Source: Stercorarius parasiticus (taxonomy: Eukaryota; Chordata; Aves; Charadriiformes; Stercorariidae). From it: DNA of 64,000 nt. The notes beneath the pieces are model-generated. The model had not been told where the DNA came from. It did no database searches and saw only the letters and a list, made by a program, of their open reading frames with translations. Of the stretch, positions 10,191 to 20,792 are shown in pieces. The DNA lies in assembly GCA_013396915.1 (NCBI GenBank), contig VWZL01001290.1, forward strand, positions 124,001 to 188,000, in the 5' to 3' direction. Positions within the stretch are counted from its first letter, which is position 1; each line of letters begins with the position of its first letter. A program made the position numbers and the translations under genes.

Positions 10191-12824
10191 AAAAGGAAGT
10201 ATCTGATTAAACTCATCTTTGCTGTCCTGGTATCATCTAAAAATGTGATCATACCACAAACTATGGTGGGCATAAATGCTTGCTGGGTATGTTTGCTCCA
10301 ACTTGTTTATAATCACTTCATATTCCTGCTTCTTGTAAATACTAGGAGGGTGAAATTTTATTTTCCAGTAAGCATATTTCATCGTAGTACACAAAAAGTT
10401 GAAAAAAATGTTTTAAAGATGAAATAGAGCAAGAAAGCATTGCTGTTTAAGCTGCTAACTAGAGCTATAAAAAGGCCCCAAATTTAACTGCTTTCTTTGC
10501 AGAAAGGTCTGAGTTGGTCCATAACCAATTAGAGATGTTAGTAAGAATGTTTCTTAAATATATTGCTAACATTTAACTGATTAATACTCCTATTTCGTTT
10601 GATCTACAGGCATACCTGTGGCACATACAGAAGTGATGGTAAATGCTTACTTAGTTCTCTACTTATGTAAGGACTTCTTACATTATTGATTAAAGGCCCA
10701 GGTCACTTCTTCCAATAAAGTTAATAGAAAACTTATGTGAGTGATGGAAAATATTAATCTTCCAAAACCGTAGGCAGAAAGCAGGGCTGCAAAGTTATTC
10801 CTCTTCCCAGATGTTATTCAAGCTCAAAATCTGAAATAATGCTGATGCTCTTTTTGTGCACGCCCTAAGAAAGATGTGTAAGAGCACTCCCTACTATCTG
10901 TGAATTATAGCCTTCTCAAAATGTTCCAGCGATGCTAGTAGCTTGGCAACACCTCTAGCTATTATACCAAGAATTATCTTCCTAATCGATACAAGGTAGT
11001 TATTGATAGAGCTGGGGAGAAAGCAGAAAGATTCACAAAAACTAAGTTGTGATTAGAGCCGATTATTAAGCTAATAGGGGGGAAAATATTGAAAACAGCT
11101 TAGTCTGGGTTTTTCTATTGAGCCAGGTTCCTAAATCCCACTGAAATGGAGTAGAAGTTTGGTCTTGGAACTTGGAAATAGCCAAGAAGAACTATGGGAA
11201 TGCATCAAATAAAAATTAGTCTTCATGCTACTCTAAGCTCAGAGTAATTCTTTCCAATAGATGTATTGATTTTTCCATTTTTCCTTAAGGGTGTTGTCAA
11301 ATTTTTGGAGCCATCACTGCAGTATTTCAAAACCAACTAGCCCAGATTTTATGTGAAAAAGTTTTTCACTGTATTATCAAATTCTCTTATTATTTTGCTT
11401 GCCAAAGGTTCTGGTAAAATTTCGTTACCTCTTTAGGATATATGGAAATCCTTGTCAACTTTTTGGTCCATCTGTTCAATATGAAGCATAATTTTGCCCA
11501 TTTAATTCGAATTTCCTTGGAAGCATGTCTGGTGGCAAAAACCAAAAGCCAAACCCCCCAACTCCTTTTTTATTTTTCTTATTTTACTTTTGGTTGTTAT
11601 TTTACTTCAAAGAGGTTGCAAGCCAGAATAACTCTTAATGCTAGCCTAGCCTTTTTTTCCTTCCTATCTGCCTAACTTGCTTACATGCTAGCAGCCCAAC
11701 TAGCTGTCACTTCAGTTTAACAACAAAGACACCTGAACAAAGTGTATTTTAACTAAGCCGTGCTTCCCTCCTTCCTCTAGCTGCTCGAGTCCCACAGTAC
11801 ATTCTTTCACTCAACTTCTCTGCCTAACAAGTCAGACTTTAATTGGCAAGTTGAAGATTCAGACACAGAACAGAAAAAATTAGCTGCCAAGACAATATCT
11901 GGTGTTTTTCTGTTTCATACTGCAGGGTAGAGTCATCCTAACATATTTAGCATAGTCTTAACAATAAGAAAACTTTAAAGAAATCAAAATAAATCATTTG
12001 TGGATGAAGAAATGGGTAACAAAGCAAAGTGTGCTTTGCTTAACAATTGGCTGGTGTAGCTTTAGTGAGACAGTAAGCACTATCACAAAGACGGGAAGGC
12101 ACTGAGGCTTTATTAAGAGGGACCAGCAAAGTCTCCCAGCCATCGTGGGGTGGAGGAGAAATCTGTGTTGAAGAAAGTGTCAAAATGCACAAACTCCTCC
12201 CATAAACTAACAGAAAACCAACACAAATTTTCTACACCAGGTCTGATAAGACATTATGGCCAGACCTGGACTTCTTCATGATCTGGATATGGAAGGAGGT
12301 CCTCGCACTGTAGTTTGCAGAGTAGACTCATTGGCATTACTGCCTCCCCTTGTAGCAGCTGCAGCTCTTTCCACTGGCAGCAAGACTCCAGCAGAGACCA
12401 GGGAGGAAATAGCTGTTCTCCCCTCCTGGCAGCTCAGCAGCTGTAATCAATGGGCTCTCTGGCAAATCTGAACTTTAAGATGTTCTTGCTGTCAGTGAGA
12501 TCACTCTTCAGAGATACGCTAATTCAGCATTGGAAACATGCACAGAGATTAGCCTCTAACCCCCACACAATCACTCTACTCCTGAGCTGTCTGAAAGAGG
12601 CCAAGAAGGGGACATAGAGGACTGCCCTCCTTTTCATCTACCATGGAAAACTTGGGCTTGGATCCTTACTGAACGCAAAGAGCCAGTGCTCTCTAGACCT
12701 ACCACTTTCTAAAAATCTTGTCATGTGCAGCAGGGGCTTCATAAAAAGAATGCAGAACCAGAATGGTTAGTCGAAGCAATTCTTTGATGAAGTTTGTGAG
12801 AAGCAAGAACCTCTGAGTACTCAC

Positions 12825-12887
12825 CTCACAATGCCTGAAACGGTGCTGAGGACCAATCACAGACAGGAACATATAGAAGAGTGACTG
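12825..12887 (-). CDS. Candidate exon 13
   Basis: A 63-nt exon, phase 0 to 0, with strong donor GAG/GTGAGT. The acceptor is a tandem AGCAGCAG, so the first residue may be present or absent. Encodes QSLFYMFLSVIGPQHRFRHC, then E. A second acceptor (GGTCCTCAG) inside would give only HRFRHCE. Confidence 0.32.
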
Positions 12888-13007
12888 CTGCTCGGGATGG
12901 AGACATCCTGGGTCCCTGGTGCTCATTCAGTCCCAGCTACCCATGAAGTCCACAACCCAGCGCCATAAGAGATGGGTGAATGGGGAACTAGAAAAGACAG
13001 ACTTTAC

Positions 13008-13071
13008 TATCACAGTGCAACCATAACGCTCTTCCTCCAGGTCTTTGAGCAGGAAATGAGCAGCATATGGT
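13008..13071 (-). CDS. Candidate exon 12
   Basis: Excellent acceptor CCTCCTTTGTCTATAG and donor ATA/GTAAAG. Encodes PYAAHFLLKDLEEERYGCTV, then I. The acidic, helix-like sequence differs clearly from the surrounding chance frames. Confidence 0.43.
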
Positions 13072-14548
13072 CTATAGACAAAGGAGGCACAATAGAGATT
13101 TATTAGACCATATTGTTCATCCAAATATATCCACCTATTCAGCTAATTCTTTTTAACTGATCTGCCACTGACACTGTGTTGTCTCCTCAGGAGGTTTTAG
13201 TAATTACCTGAATCAGCCTTTGGAAGTATGTAAAGATCAGGGATTAGTTAAGCTACTTTATGGAAAAGTGCAACCAGTAAAAATATCAGTCCAACAGAAA
13301 CATCATTAGTGATTGAAGCCACGTTGGGCTATTGAGTTTTGAATTGGGCCTTGAAAATCCTAGTTAGGGATTCTTGGGATTCAAATAAAGGCTTAGTCTG
13401 GAGAACTCAAAAGAGGCAGTAAGCTAATCAAATTTATGAATTATTTAAAGGTTGGGAAATGAAACATTAAGTGTATTTCAGGAAAGGAATAATAATAAGA
13501 GCTTGATAAATTGAAAAAATTAGACTGGCATCAATTATGCAGTTGAATAAAGATATATACAGGCACTTAAATAGAGACAAATAATGAGATGTGAAGAAAC
13601 AGTAGAAAATAGAGGATAACTATCTCAACTCCAATATCTTGGTTTGGAGGTTTGAAGATTATACTTCAAAACAGGTAATAAGAAAGCAAATGCAGACTTG
13701 AATGGCATTATTAGGAGCATTATGTCTAAAATGAGCAATTAGTATACTTCCCTTTATTTTACTCTGGTAAGGGCCCAGCTTCAACATTTTCGTCACACTT
13801 CAAAAAGAGAATGAACAAAGTCGAGAGTTCACAACCTTGAATGACAGAGAGTGATTAAAAGTTAGGAAAGTGAAGCTGATGATAAAAGAGCATGCTTAGA
13901 CTCAAGACAAGATAACTCAGGGAAGACAAAATTGTCAGGAAATAACAATAAGAATGTTATAAAAAGACAGGCATCAATTATTCTGACTTCTCAGTGAGGA
14001 CAAGAACAAAATAGAATGTGCTTAACTCAAACTGTACCACAAATATTCTTTTAGGAATAACAATTGTCAAATGCCAGAAAGTTGGCACCGTGCTAGATAT
14101 ATGGTAAAAAAGGTCACATATCTACCCAGTCTTAGAGAGAAATCTAAACATCAAAAAAAAATGTTATGTGAGCATTCTCACATGAGATTGCTATTAACAT
14201 GTCCCTTACTATAGAATTGTCAATGGAAGAGGAAGGTATGTCTTGTTGCTAAAAGGAAGAGCAGTTCATCATTTAATAAGCTAACTTTTTAAGTAAAAAG
14301 TATGAACAGAGACACACACTCTCTCAGTAAATATTTATGATTCATTTAGAAACTATTTTGGAATTGGTCTGCATGAATGTTATATAGATTTTGATTTCAT
14401 CAACCATACATGACTCTCACACAGTCTGTTCTAGTTATCTTGGGGAGTTGGTAAGGCAAATCTTATGAAGTTCATTGACTTGATATAAAAAAATCTCACT
14501 AAGCAATTTCCTAACATGTCAGACACATCTGAATTCAATGTAACTTAC

Positions 14549-14566
14549 AAGTATTTTTCAACTGTT
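14549..14566 (-). other. Possible 18-nt in-frame microexon
   Basis: Between candidate exons 11 and 12, a strong acceptor (TATTTTTTTTTCAG) and strong donor (TACTT/GTAAGT) bracket 18 nt. Inserted in phase it would add six residues (TVEKY plus a split codon) without breaking the frame. It could be an alternatively used microexon or coincidence. Confidence 0.2.
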
Positions 14567-14944
14567 CTGAAAAAAAAATATGATGAACTGTATTTATTTT
14601 AAGGGTGACCACATGACCATTGGTAACTGCACGTATAATTTCTGTAGGAAATGTGTTTATTATTTTGACATAAACTATGACAGCCTTCGGTCCCAATGCA
14701 CCCTTTTATGGAACAGTTTGAACACAAGCAGCCCACAGACCTCTGACCATAATTAACAAATAGGTCCACATGATTTCCTGAGAATTTAATACGGATTCTT
14801 TTAAACAGCAGTTATATCTAGTATCTTAGCTTATAGTAAGCATCCATAAATAATTTTATTTCCATTCTCAATTCTATCTTTTGTGTTAAGGGATTCCATT
14901 GAGATTCAGAAACTATATTAAACACATTTTTGTCAACTGCATAC

Positions 14945-15092
14945 CTGTATGTGAAGCTACTTCTGCCCAGATGCTTATTAGCACTGTAATGCTGTGACTT
15001 TGAATGTTGACCTGTCTGTAGTTTCACTATTGGCATCATGACCATATTATGGCTGCCAGAGTAACTGGATTGTTCTTGCTTGCTTGTTTCAT
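14945..15092 (-). CDS. Candidate exon 11
   Basis: A 148-nt block with good donor TACAG/GTATGC and acceptor CATTCCTTGATCAG. Open for 48 codons, beginning ETSKQEQSSYSGSHNMVMMP, Ser/Gln/His-rich and probably disordered. It joins exon 12 through an Arg codon. The frame continues past the donor to 14818, so the exon end rests on the splice signal. Confidence 0.43.
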
Positions 15093-16352
15093 CTGATCAA
15101 GGAATGCTGAAACATGCAGTACTCTCTTGTACACATCCATAATGACAAAAGCAATTTGTTGGGACCATCATGATCTTGCAATGATTTCAGCTAAGAGTTT
15201 TTCTTTATAATTTTTTTTTTAAAATATTCAACTAATACACGTTTTTAGTTGGTAGCAAGTTTTACAAAACAGTATTGATTGCTTTTGACTAAAATAAATA
15301 GCAATGCTCACATTTTCTGACATTTAGAGAACTCTGTCTTCATAGCACCCTGCTTTTTTTTCCCACAAAACCATGCAACTGGGGGAGTGGATTAAACTTA
15401 AATTCTATTTAGTGTTTGAAATCCAGGGCACAATTCCTGAGTGCATTTTGACAGTAAAAAATGCACGAAGCAGTAGGTGGACCAGAGGATCTATGAAAGT
15501 GGTGAACCAGACAGGGTCTATAAAGGTTTTGATCTGACGTCACTTTGCAGTATATGTATCCCTATAGTAAGGGACTGTTCTCTAAATTGAAATGGACTAG
15601 TAATTTTAACCTAAGCAGTACTCAGCTGTGCCTTCTAATTTTAAATGAAAGCCCTAACAAATTCTCAGAATTCCAGATTAATCCCACCCAGAAATGGAGT
15701 TTAGAAGTCCTAAACACAACCACTTCAAATATCCAAAAATGTATACGGGGGAAAAAAAATCACTCTCAGTAAAAATCACTGCAAGCAGAGATTCCTAATT
15801 GAAGAGCCATCTTTCACCAACAATTGCCTAGAAATAGTTTTTACTATAAGGCTAAAAAAAAGAATCTCACAATAATTTTAACAGTAGTTTACAATTAAGC
15901 AGATGCACTATGGAGCTCATGCACCACAACTACATACAAAGCTATAAAACTCCAAAAGCTTGTCAACCAGTTTGTGCATAGGTTTTCCAATAAGTAGTGA
16001 AGAATTCTGTGTGGTAAAGTTGTATACTTTCAGTACCTACCAAGTTGTCCATATACTGTACCAAGCTTAGAAATTTATCAGGCACAAAAGCAGAATAGAA
16101 AATAAGGACGTCACACATGTCAGCTGTCTAATATTGTACTTTATCCTACTAAGTACATTTTCTAAAAATGATGACATCCCAGCAATACATGAATCGTTCT
16201 CTCAGCACTTTTTCCTGATCTTAAATCTTTGCTCAGTGGAAGTGAAAACACTGCCAATTTTTTTGTGCAGATTCATAAAGAACGAGGATTAGCAAAGCAC
16301 CAGTTAAGAAGGTTATACTGCACTTTGTGGATGCTGTGAAATCAGAAAGGAC

Positions 16353-16431
16353 CATCTGCCATGCTTTGCATAGCTGCAAAATGGGTTTGGCCACAATCAC
16401 CCAGATGACTGTTAAAAGTCCAATTATAATC
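16353..16431 (-). CDS. Candidate exon 10
   Basis: A 79-nt open block, DYNWTFNSHLGDCGQTHFAA followed by MQSMAD. Acceptor GGCTAG lacks a good pyrimidine tract and donor GATG/GTCCTT is weak. A second frame is also open (the one giving a 68-codon ORF at 16233-16439), so the assignment is uncertain. Confidence 0.3.
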
Positions 16432-17265
16432 CTAGCCATTATTTAATTTTTGTCTCAGAAGTATGACTTCCACATAATAATATGTTCTCTTCACTGTTTT
16501 TTCAGAACTGTGAAAATGTTACATTGAATTTCTGGTTAAAGCATTCATATCAATAATAATAATCATAACAAAAATACAGGGAAATATTCAAAAGCAATAG
16601 AATGTCACCCAAGAGATTAAAGTTCAGTTTACCAATCATTATCTATGCGACTTTAGGAGAGGCAAGTAATTATTTATTATTGAACAGAATATTGACACCA
16701 TATATTCTACTACCGAGACGAACAGGATTTTTGCAGTTAAGCAGAAATTGTTATTTTTATGAACATTTGACAAGATTTTACTAGTTTTTTTGTAAACTAC
16801 TGCATGGTGAACAGCAGATAAAATTCCTCCAGGCCTTCCATCCTATGCAACATATAGGTGTGAGCAAAAATACTCACTGTGAGGACCAAATGAGGTAAAA
16901 TACTTAGAACAAGCTAGGCAGTTGAAGAAATGACCTGCAGAAGGTTATTAACTATATTCTTTTCCTTGCTGATAGAATCATAAATTTAATCCATCTTCTG
17001 TAATTTGAATTATTTTAGTCATCAAATAGGCATATTTCTGTTTAGGAACTCACACTATCATGTCATAATTTACTACAGAAAATAAAGAACTGATGAACAC
17101 ATCTGTTGTGCCTGCTAGGTTAATTTAGGCAGCGTTTCATATCACAGAACTTGCAGATTTAGCCAAGATTTTTTTGAAATGTAACAAAGAATCTGTAAAG
17201 ATGACAACTTGCCAAGACCAAGATTTCTGCTTTGTCCAGAAGCTGACAAATTTCAGAAGCCTCAC

Positions 17266-17400
17266 TTCTGTTGTCACCATGCCATGATGTTGTCTCAGGT
17301 CAGACGGGAGGGAGAGGAGTCTTTGTTTCTGCATGAGCTCAAGTGTGGACATAAATGTACATGTAACAGTTCTAGTAAGAACAGTGGCAAAAACAGTACA
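17266..17400 (-). CDS. Candidate exon 9
   Basis: A 135-nt (45-codon) exon, phase 0 to 0. Acceptor ACATGATTTTCAG, strong donor GAA/GTGAGG. Encodes a segment including STLELMQKQRLLSLPSDLRQ. The frame stays open on both sides (17137-17481), so the splice signals define its limits. Confidence 0.42.
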
Positions 17401-17569
17401 CTGAAAATCATGTGCATGTGTGTGTGCATTTGCAGAACCAGGATCTGAGGAAGAACAGAATATTTCATGAATCTGAGTCATTAGAGCAAACAGATTTTCC
17501 CTTCAAAATTCTTCACCCAAAGAGTAAGAAAAAAATTTTCTTAAGACATCCGGGAAATAAACATTCAGA

Positions 17570-17634
17570 AGGGGGGTTAGAACTAGATGATCTTTAAGGT
17601 CCCTTCTAACCTGAACCATTCTATTATTCTATGA
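17570..17634 (+). mobile_element. CR1 LINE, tail-only fragment
   Basis: About 65 nt matching the very 3' end of the copy at 46.7-47.1 kb: AACTAGATGATCTTTAAGG, then CCCTTCTAACCTGAACC and ATTCTATTATTCTATGAT. It is a severely 5'-truncated CR1 insertion in plus orientation, between candidate exons 9 and 8, so inside an intron if the gene model holds. Confidence 0.85.
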
Positions 17635-18308
17635 TAAAAATGCAAGTTAAGAGATTATTAAACAGCAGAGTACAGGAATAACATAAAACTAGGATATAAT
17701 TTTGTCATTTCTTCTTCTTTTCCAACTACCTCAGAAGGAAAGTTGACAGCAGTGAAGCAGAAGAGTGAGAAATCAAGAAGGACACCTGAAGTGGCTTAAT
17801 GTATATCACTGAAGAAAAGGAAATATTCTTGGTGGAGCTATAAGGCAAACACAAGCAAAGAGGTCAGTGTGAAAAGAATCACATCAGTCAACTCATTGAC
17901 ACAAAAAGGTCTGGACATGAAGCTAAGACATTGTCTCTGATCTAGTAGGACTAGTATTTCAGCTGAGTCTTCTGTGATTAGGCATTTAGAGGGATTATGA
18001 ACAAAATCATAGTAGCTGGTTGAATCTTTTCTTAGGAAATATCATTCTCAAACAATCTTGGTGGACTTTACCCAAAATCCGACTTTATTCAGATCAGCTA
18101 GCAGCTTGTCACAAAACAGGCCAGTGATGCAACCCACCCGACTCTAAGAGCAGATGGCTCTTCTTAGGAAAATAGGATATAGCCAAATGTTCCATTTGTT
18201 ATTCACTATAGTTTGCAGGGGGGAAGTAGTATTTATTCTTCCTGTTTCCGTATCACCAAAATTTGATGTGCCTTAAGGGTGAATAACGTGGTCCTGAAAC
18301 ATACTTAC

Positions 18309-18377
18309 ATCTTTCTGTAAATAATTTACTTTAAAAGACCACATTTCACACAATGCAACAAATAAGTATGAAAAATA
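18309..18377 (-). CDS. Candidate exon 8
   Basis: A 69-nt block ending in a near-consensus donor, GAT/GTAAGTATG. The acceptor, GTTGCTAG, is weak, and a stop lies just upstream in frame. Encodes YFSYLFVALCEMWSFKVNYL, then QKD. Phase 0 to 0. Confidence 0.37.
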
Positions 18378-18871
18378 CTAGCAACTTCTCCTCCAAAAGC
18401 ATAGAGGATTGTTTGCTTGGGAAGCTACCATAGATGACTTCTTAGTAAGTAACATTTAAAAAACCTGAAAAATAGTAAATGCTGACTGAAGTTGTCTAAA
18501 TATTGTCCTTTCTGATTTTTGAATGTGCGCAAAAGTTCTACTGTGTGATCTTATTTGGAAAGGTCAAAACAATTTGTAAGGTAGCTTACTGATTCTGTAA
18601 TTTATGCTTTATATATTATAGTCCATATATGAACTGTGTATATTGGTTCACCTATATGACCTGTCCATCTTTTTTTTTTGAATGATGCAATGATTTAAGT
18701 CTGGGAAAAAAAAAGGTTGAATTAACGGTGAAACTGCAAATGCGTGACAGCACATATATTATTCTGATGAAAAAAAAAGAAAGTTCACTGACAGGGCTTC
18801 ACAGCTAAATTTGCTTTCCTTGCTTGCCTCTGTTTAGTCCTATCACCACTAACTGACAGGCTGGGAATACG

Positions 18872-18896
18872 AAAAACAAACAAACAAAAACAAACA
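18872..18896. repeat. (CAAA)n simple repeat
   Basis: Imperfect AAAC/CAAA repeat of about 25 nt. Confidence 0.8.
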
Positions 18897-18971
18897 GATG
18901 AAGAATCAATTTTTTTTTTTCAATTTTATAGCTGGTGATGGGTGCTTATTTTTGCTAGAATTAGGTGTTAC

Positions 18972-19007
18972 CTTCATAAAAGGCATTCCCTGGGTGAAAT
19001 AAAGATG
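18972..19007 (-). CDS. Candidate exon 7 (36 or 18 nt)
   Basis: Donor GAAG/GTAACA. Two in-frame acceptors exist: CACTGACAG gives HLYFTQGMPFMK, while the stronger TTTATTTCACCCAG at 18990 gives only GMPFMK. Either keeps phase 0 to 0. Confidence 0.32.
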
Positions 19008-19347
19008 CTGTCAGTGACTACAACTTTTTCATTCTGTCAAAGGAGTGAAAAAGGAAGACGACCTTTGATTGTGCTAGAATCCTATCCCATCCAAATACTA
19101 AATAAAGCAGTGGCAGACAGGCACATTACTGAGAGGATTTTTTTTTATTTTTAAAGTAAAAATCAATAAATTCTGGAGCGTTGATTAACATCGTACAGAA
19201 AACATATGAAGTCAGCCACTTTCATCTTATGATCCACATTCAGTGCGGGACTGACCTTTCAAAAATGCTGTCTTTTATTCAGGATTTCAGAGACCACACA
19301 AATTGGCATCCGCAACAACAGCTATTTTGATTCATGGCAGAAATCAC

Positions 19348-19400
19348 TAGTATGTCTGCTTGAGACACAATTGTTACAAGCTCTGTTAAAGCTGAGAAAG
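19348..19400 (-). CDS. Candidate exon 6
   Basis: Superb acceptor (ACTTTTCTATTTTTTTCAG). Encodes FSALTELVTIVSQADIL. The chosen donor (CTA/GTGATT) is weak; the frame remains open for a further 23 codons (to about 19279), so the exon may be longer. Confidence 0.37.
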
Positions 19401-19780
19401 CTGAAAAAAATAGAAAAGTCATTGCTGGCAGCTAGGTACGCTGTCCTGGTGGCTGCTGAGTCAGGTGCAGTGCTGCTGTCCCTAGGCCACCTCCCCAGCC
19501 ATCTCCATGCTGAGGGTGAAACCACCATCTCAGACAGCCACAGCCTGCAATGCAGTCTCTGCCTTATCTGCTCCTGTCAAAACACTCTGGGTTAGCATAA
19601 ATACTGTCAGCAGTAGCCTTTTGGTTGGCTTTCGTTAAAACTGAGACTGCTTTCGTAGTGCTGAGCTACAGAGGGACTATAACACGTGTAAGTCTGCCAG
19701 CAGACCAGGGTTGTGGGCTGGGGAGAGGATGGGCAGCCTGAGGGACGTAATCCCTCAGCCTGACTCAGCTGCAACTGTAC

Positions 19781-19863
19781 ATCTGACCACATCCTCTCCC
19801 AAGTCTGTCAATATTTCAGCCCCATAAATCTTGCTCTTATAAAAGCAAACACAGGTGGGGTGA
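19781..19863 (-). CDS. Candidate exon 5
   Basis: An 83-nt exon, acceptor ATATTGTGTTCTTCAG, donor AGAT/GTACAG. Encodes HPTCVCFYKSKIYGAEILTD, then LGEDVVR. It joins exon 6 through a Ser codon. Confidence 0.4.
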
Positions 19864-19916
19864 CTGAAGAACACAATATTTAAATAGAAACAAGTACCTA
19901 AAGCCTTAAATTACCA

Positions 19917-19948
19917 TTTTATATATATATATATATAAAAAAAATTAA
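19917..19948. repeat. (TA)n microsatellite
   Basis: About nine AT units (19921-19937) followed by an A-rich run. Confidence 0.85.
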
Positions 19949-20119
19949 TTCTTGTAATTTCCTGCTGATTTCTGTATTTCTTTCTCCCCACCACACCCCA
20001 CCCCACAGCCTTTTTTTCTCTCCCTATTTTTTTTTAGTCCAATGGCAGAAAAGTGAAAAAAGCTCCATCGTTCCTGAGATGGGGCACCAGTAAGGAGTAT
20101 TTTTCCCCCTCAGCGTCAC

Positions 20120-20179
20120 TTTCTCAAAAAGCAGATAAAAGAAATTTCCCTTCTAATGTAGCCCATCAAACCTAGGATC
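20120..20179 (-). CDS. Candidate exon 4
   Basis: A 60-nt block behind an excellent acceptor (TATATTTTTCTCTGCAG). Encodes ILGLMGYIRREISFICFLR. The donor (GAAA/GTGACG) is moderate. With exon 3 the join reads as a short hydrophobic stretch. Confidence 0.35.
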
Positions 20180-20334
20180 CTGCAGAGAAAAATATAAGAT
20201 GTAGATTTGCACTACTTAAGGCTAATGGGGATATAAAACTACAGTTTCGTTTGCCTGAGTGATAGAGCTCTAAAAACACAGATCTTTTTCAAGAGAAAGT
20301 TGAGAAAGGCAACAAAATCCACGGGGTCACTTAC

Positions 20335-20383
20335 ACAACTGCAGCTGTTACAATCTGCCAATTCAAATCGCATGCGCACTTAT
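20335..20383 (-). CDS. Candidate exon 3
   Basis: A 49-nt exon with acceptor CCACCTCTCTCACAAAG and strong donor TTGT/GTAAGT. One open frame, KCACDLNWQIVTAAV; the other two frames have stops. Confidence 0.4.
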
Positions 20384-20463
20384 CTTTGTGAGAGAGGTGG
20401 AACTTCATATCTGTTCCTTGTAGCATGTCTTAGAAATCCCTCCTTTTGGTGTACCGTTCTCAC

Positions 20464-20541
20464 GACCCCTATTCGCAAGCATCTGCTCTTTCCACATGTA
20501 TGTATTACAGGAAATTGGATGCTGTAGTCTTGCAAATTGTG
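20464..20541 (-). CDS. Candidate exon 2
   Basis: A 78-nt block, acceptor GATCTTCTGCAG, donor GGTC/GTGAGA. Two frames are open; the phase needed by exon 3 gives QFARLQHPISCNTYMWKEQM, then LANRG. That both frames look protein-like shows how weak the visual test is here. Confidence 0.3.
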
Positions 20542-20704
20542 CTGCAGAAGATCAGTATGGCTGTATTAAAATAACCCCTACAGAAATTATCTGACAACTA
20601 TGTAATTACTAAAGTGTGCAAAATCTACAAAACTTAGTACTTTAAAGTGAAAATGGAACCATGGCCTTGATTAAAGAGTTCTTTCCCTACCAAAAAAATT
20701 CCAC

Positions 20705-20792
20705 TGGGATTTTTAGAATTCCATATGAAGGTCATAATTCTGCAACCAGCTTCATAACTTTCTGCGTCTACCTTATAAACTTGCCTCATTAC
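20705..20792 (-). CDS. Candidate exon 1 of the visible part (internal exon)
   Basis: An 88-nt block, acceptor AAGTTTAAAG, weak donor CCCA/GTGGAA, encoding VMRQVYKVDAESYEAGCRIM and nine further residues. An alternative donor lies at TTTTTTG/GTAGGG. It does not begin with Met and no start exon was found, so the gene should extend upstream. Confidence 0.22.

Larger units (their letters stand above)
1570..20792 (-). other. Candidate multi-exon protein-coding gene, 3' part
   Basis: On the minus strand 24 exon-like blocks with AG acceptors and GT donors can be read in order from 20792 down to 1666. Every junction keeps one reading frame, giving 1,917 nt (638 residues and a stop). The end is well marked: stop at 1666-1668, AATAAA about 70 nt later and a GT-rich stretch about 30 nt beyond. 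The product looks mostly alpha-helical near its C-terminus, with no motif I can name, so no function is proposed. Introns run from about 100 nt to 3.2 kb. Exon 1 here is not a start exon; no initiator Met or promoter was found, so the gene probably continues upstream. What is seen: splice-like sites and open frames. What is inferred: that they form one gene. Frame compatibility was used in choosing sites, so it is not independent proof. Confidence 0.45.

Noticed and set aside
16041..16065. 25-nt minus-strand block with donor CTTG/GTAGGT.
   Set aside because: Its start phase is incompatible with candidate exon 10, which joins exon 11 directly; too short to judge otherwise.
17137..17481. Minus-strand 114-codon frame taken as a single-exon gene.
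   Set aside because: Only the central 45 codons are bracketed by good splice sites; they were kept as candidate exon 9 and the rest treated as intron read-through.
19970..20040. Plus-strand pyrimidine-rich stretch ending in TTTTTTTTTAG, resembling a strong 3' splice site.
   Set aside because: No convincing plus-strand open block with a donor follows. On the minus strand the region is an intron of the candidate gene.
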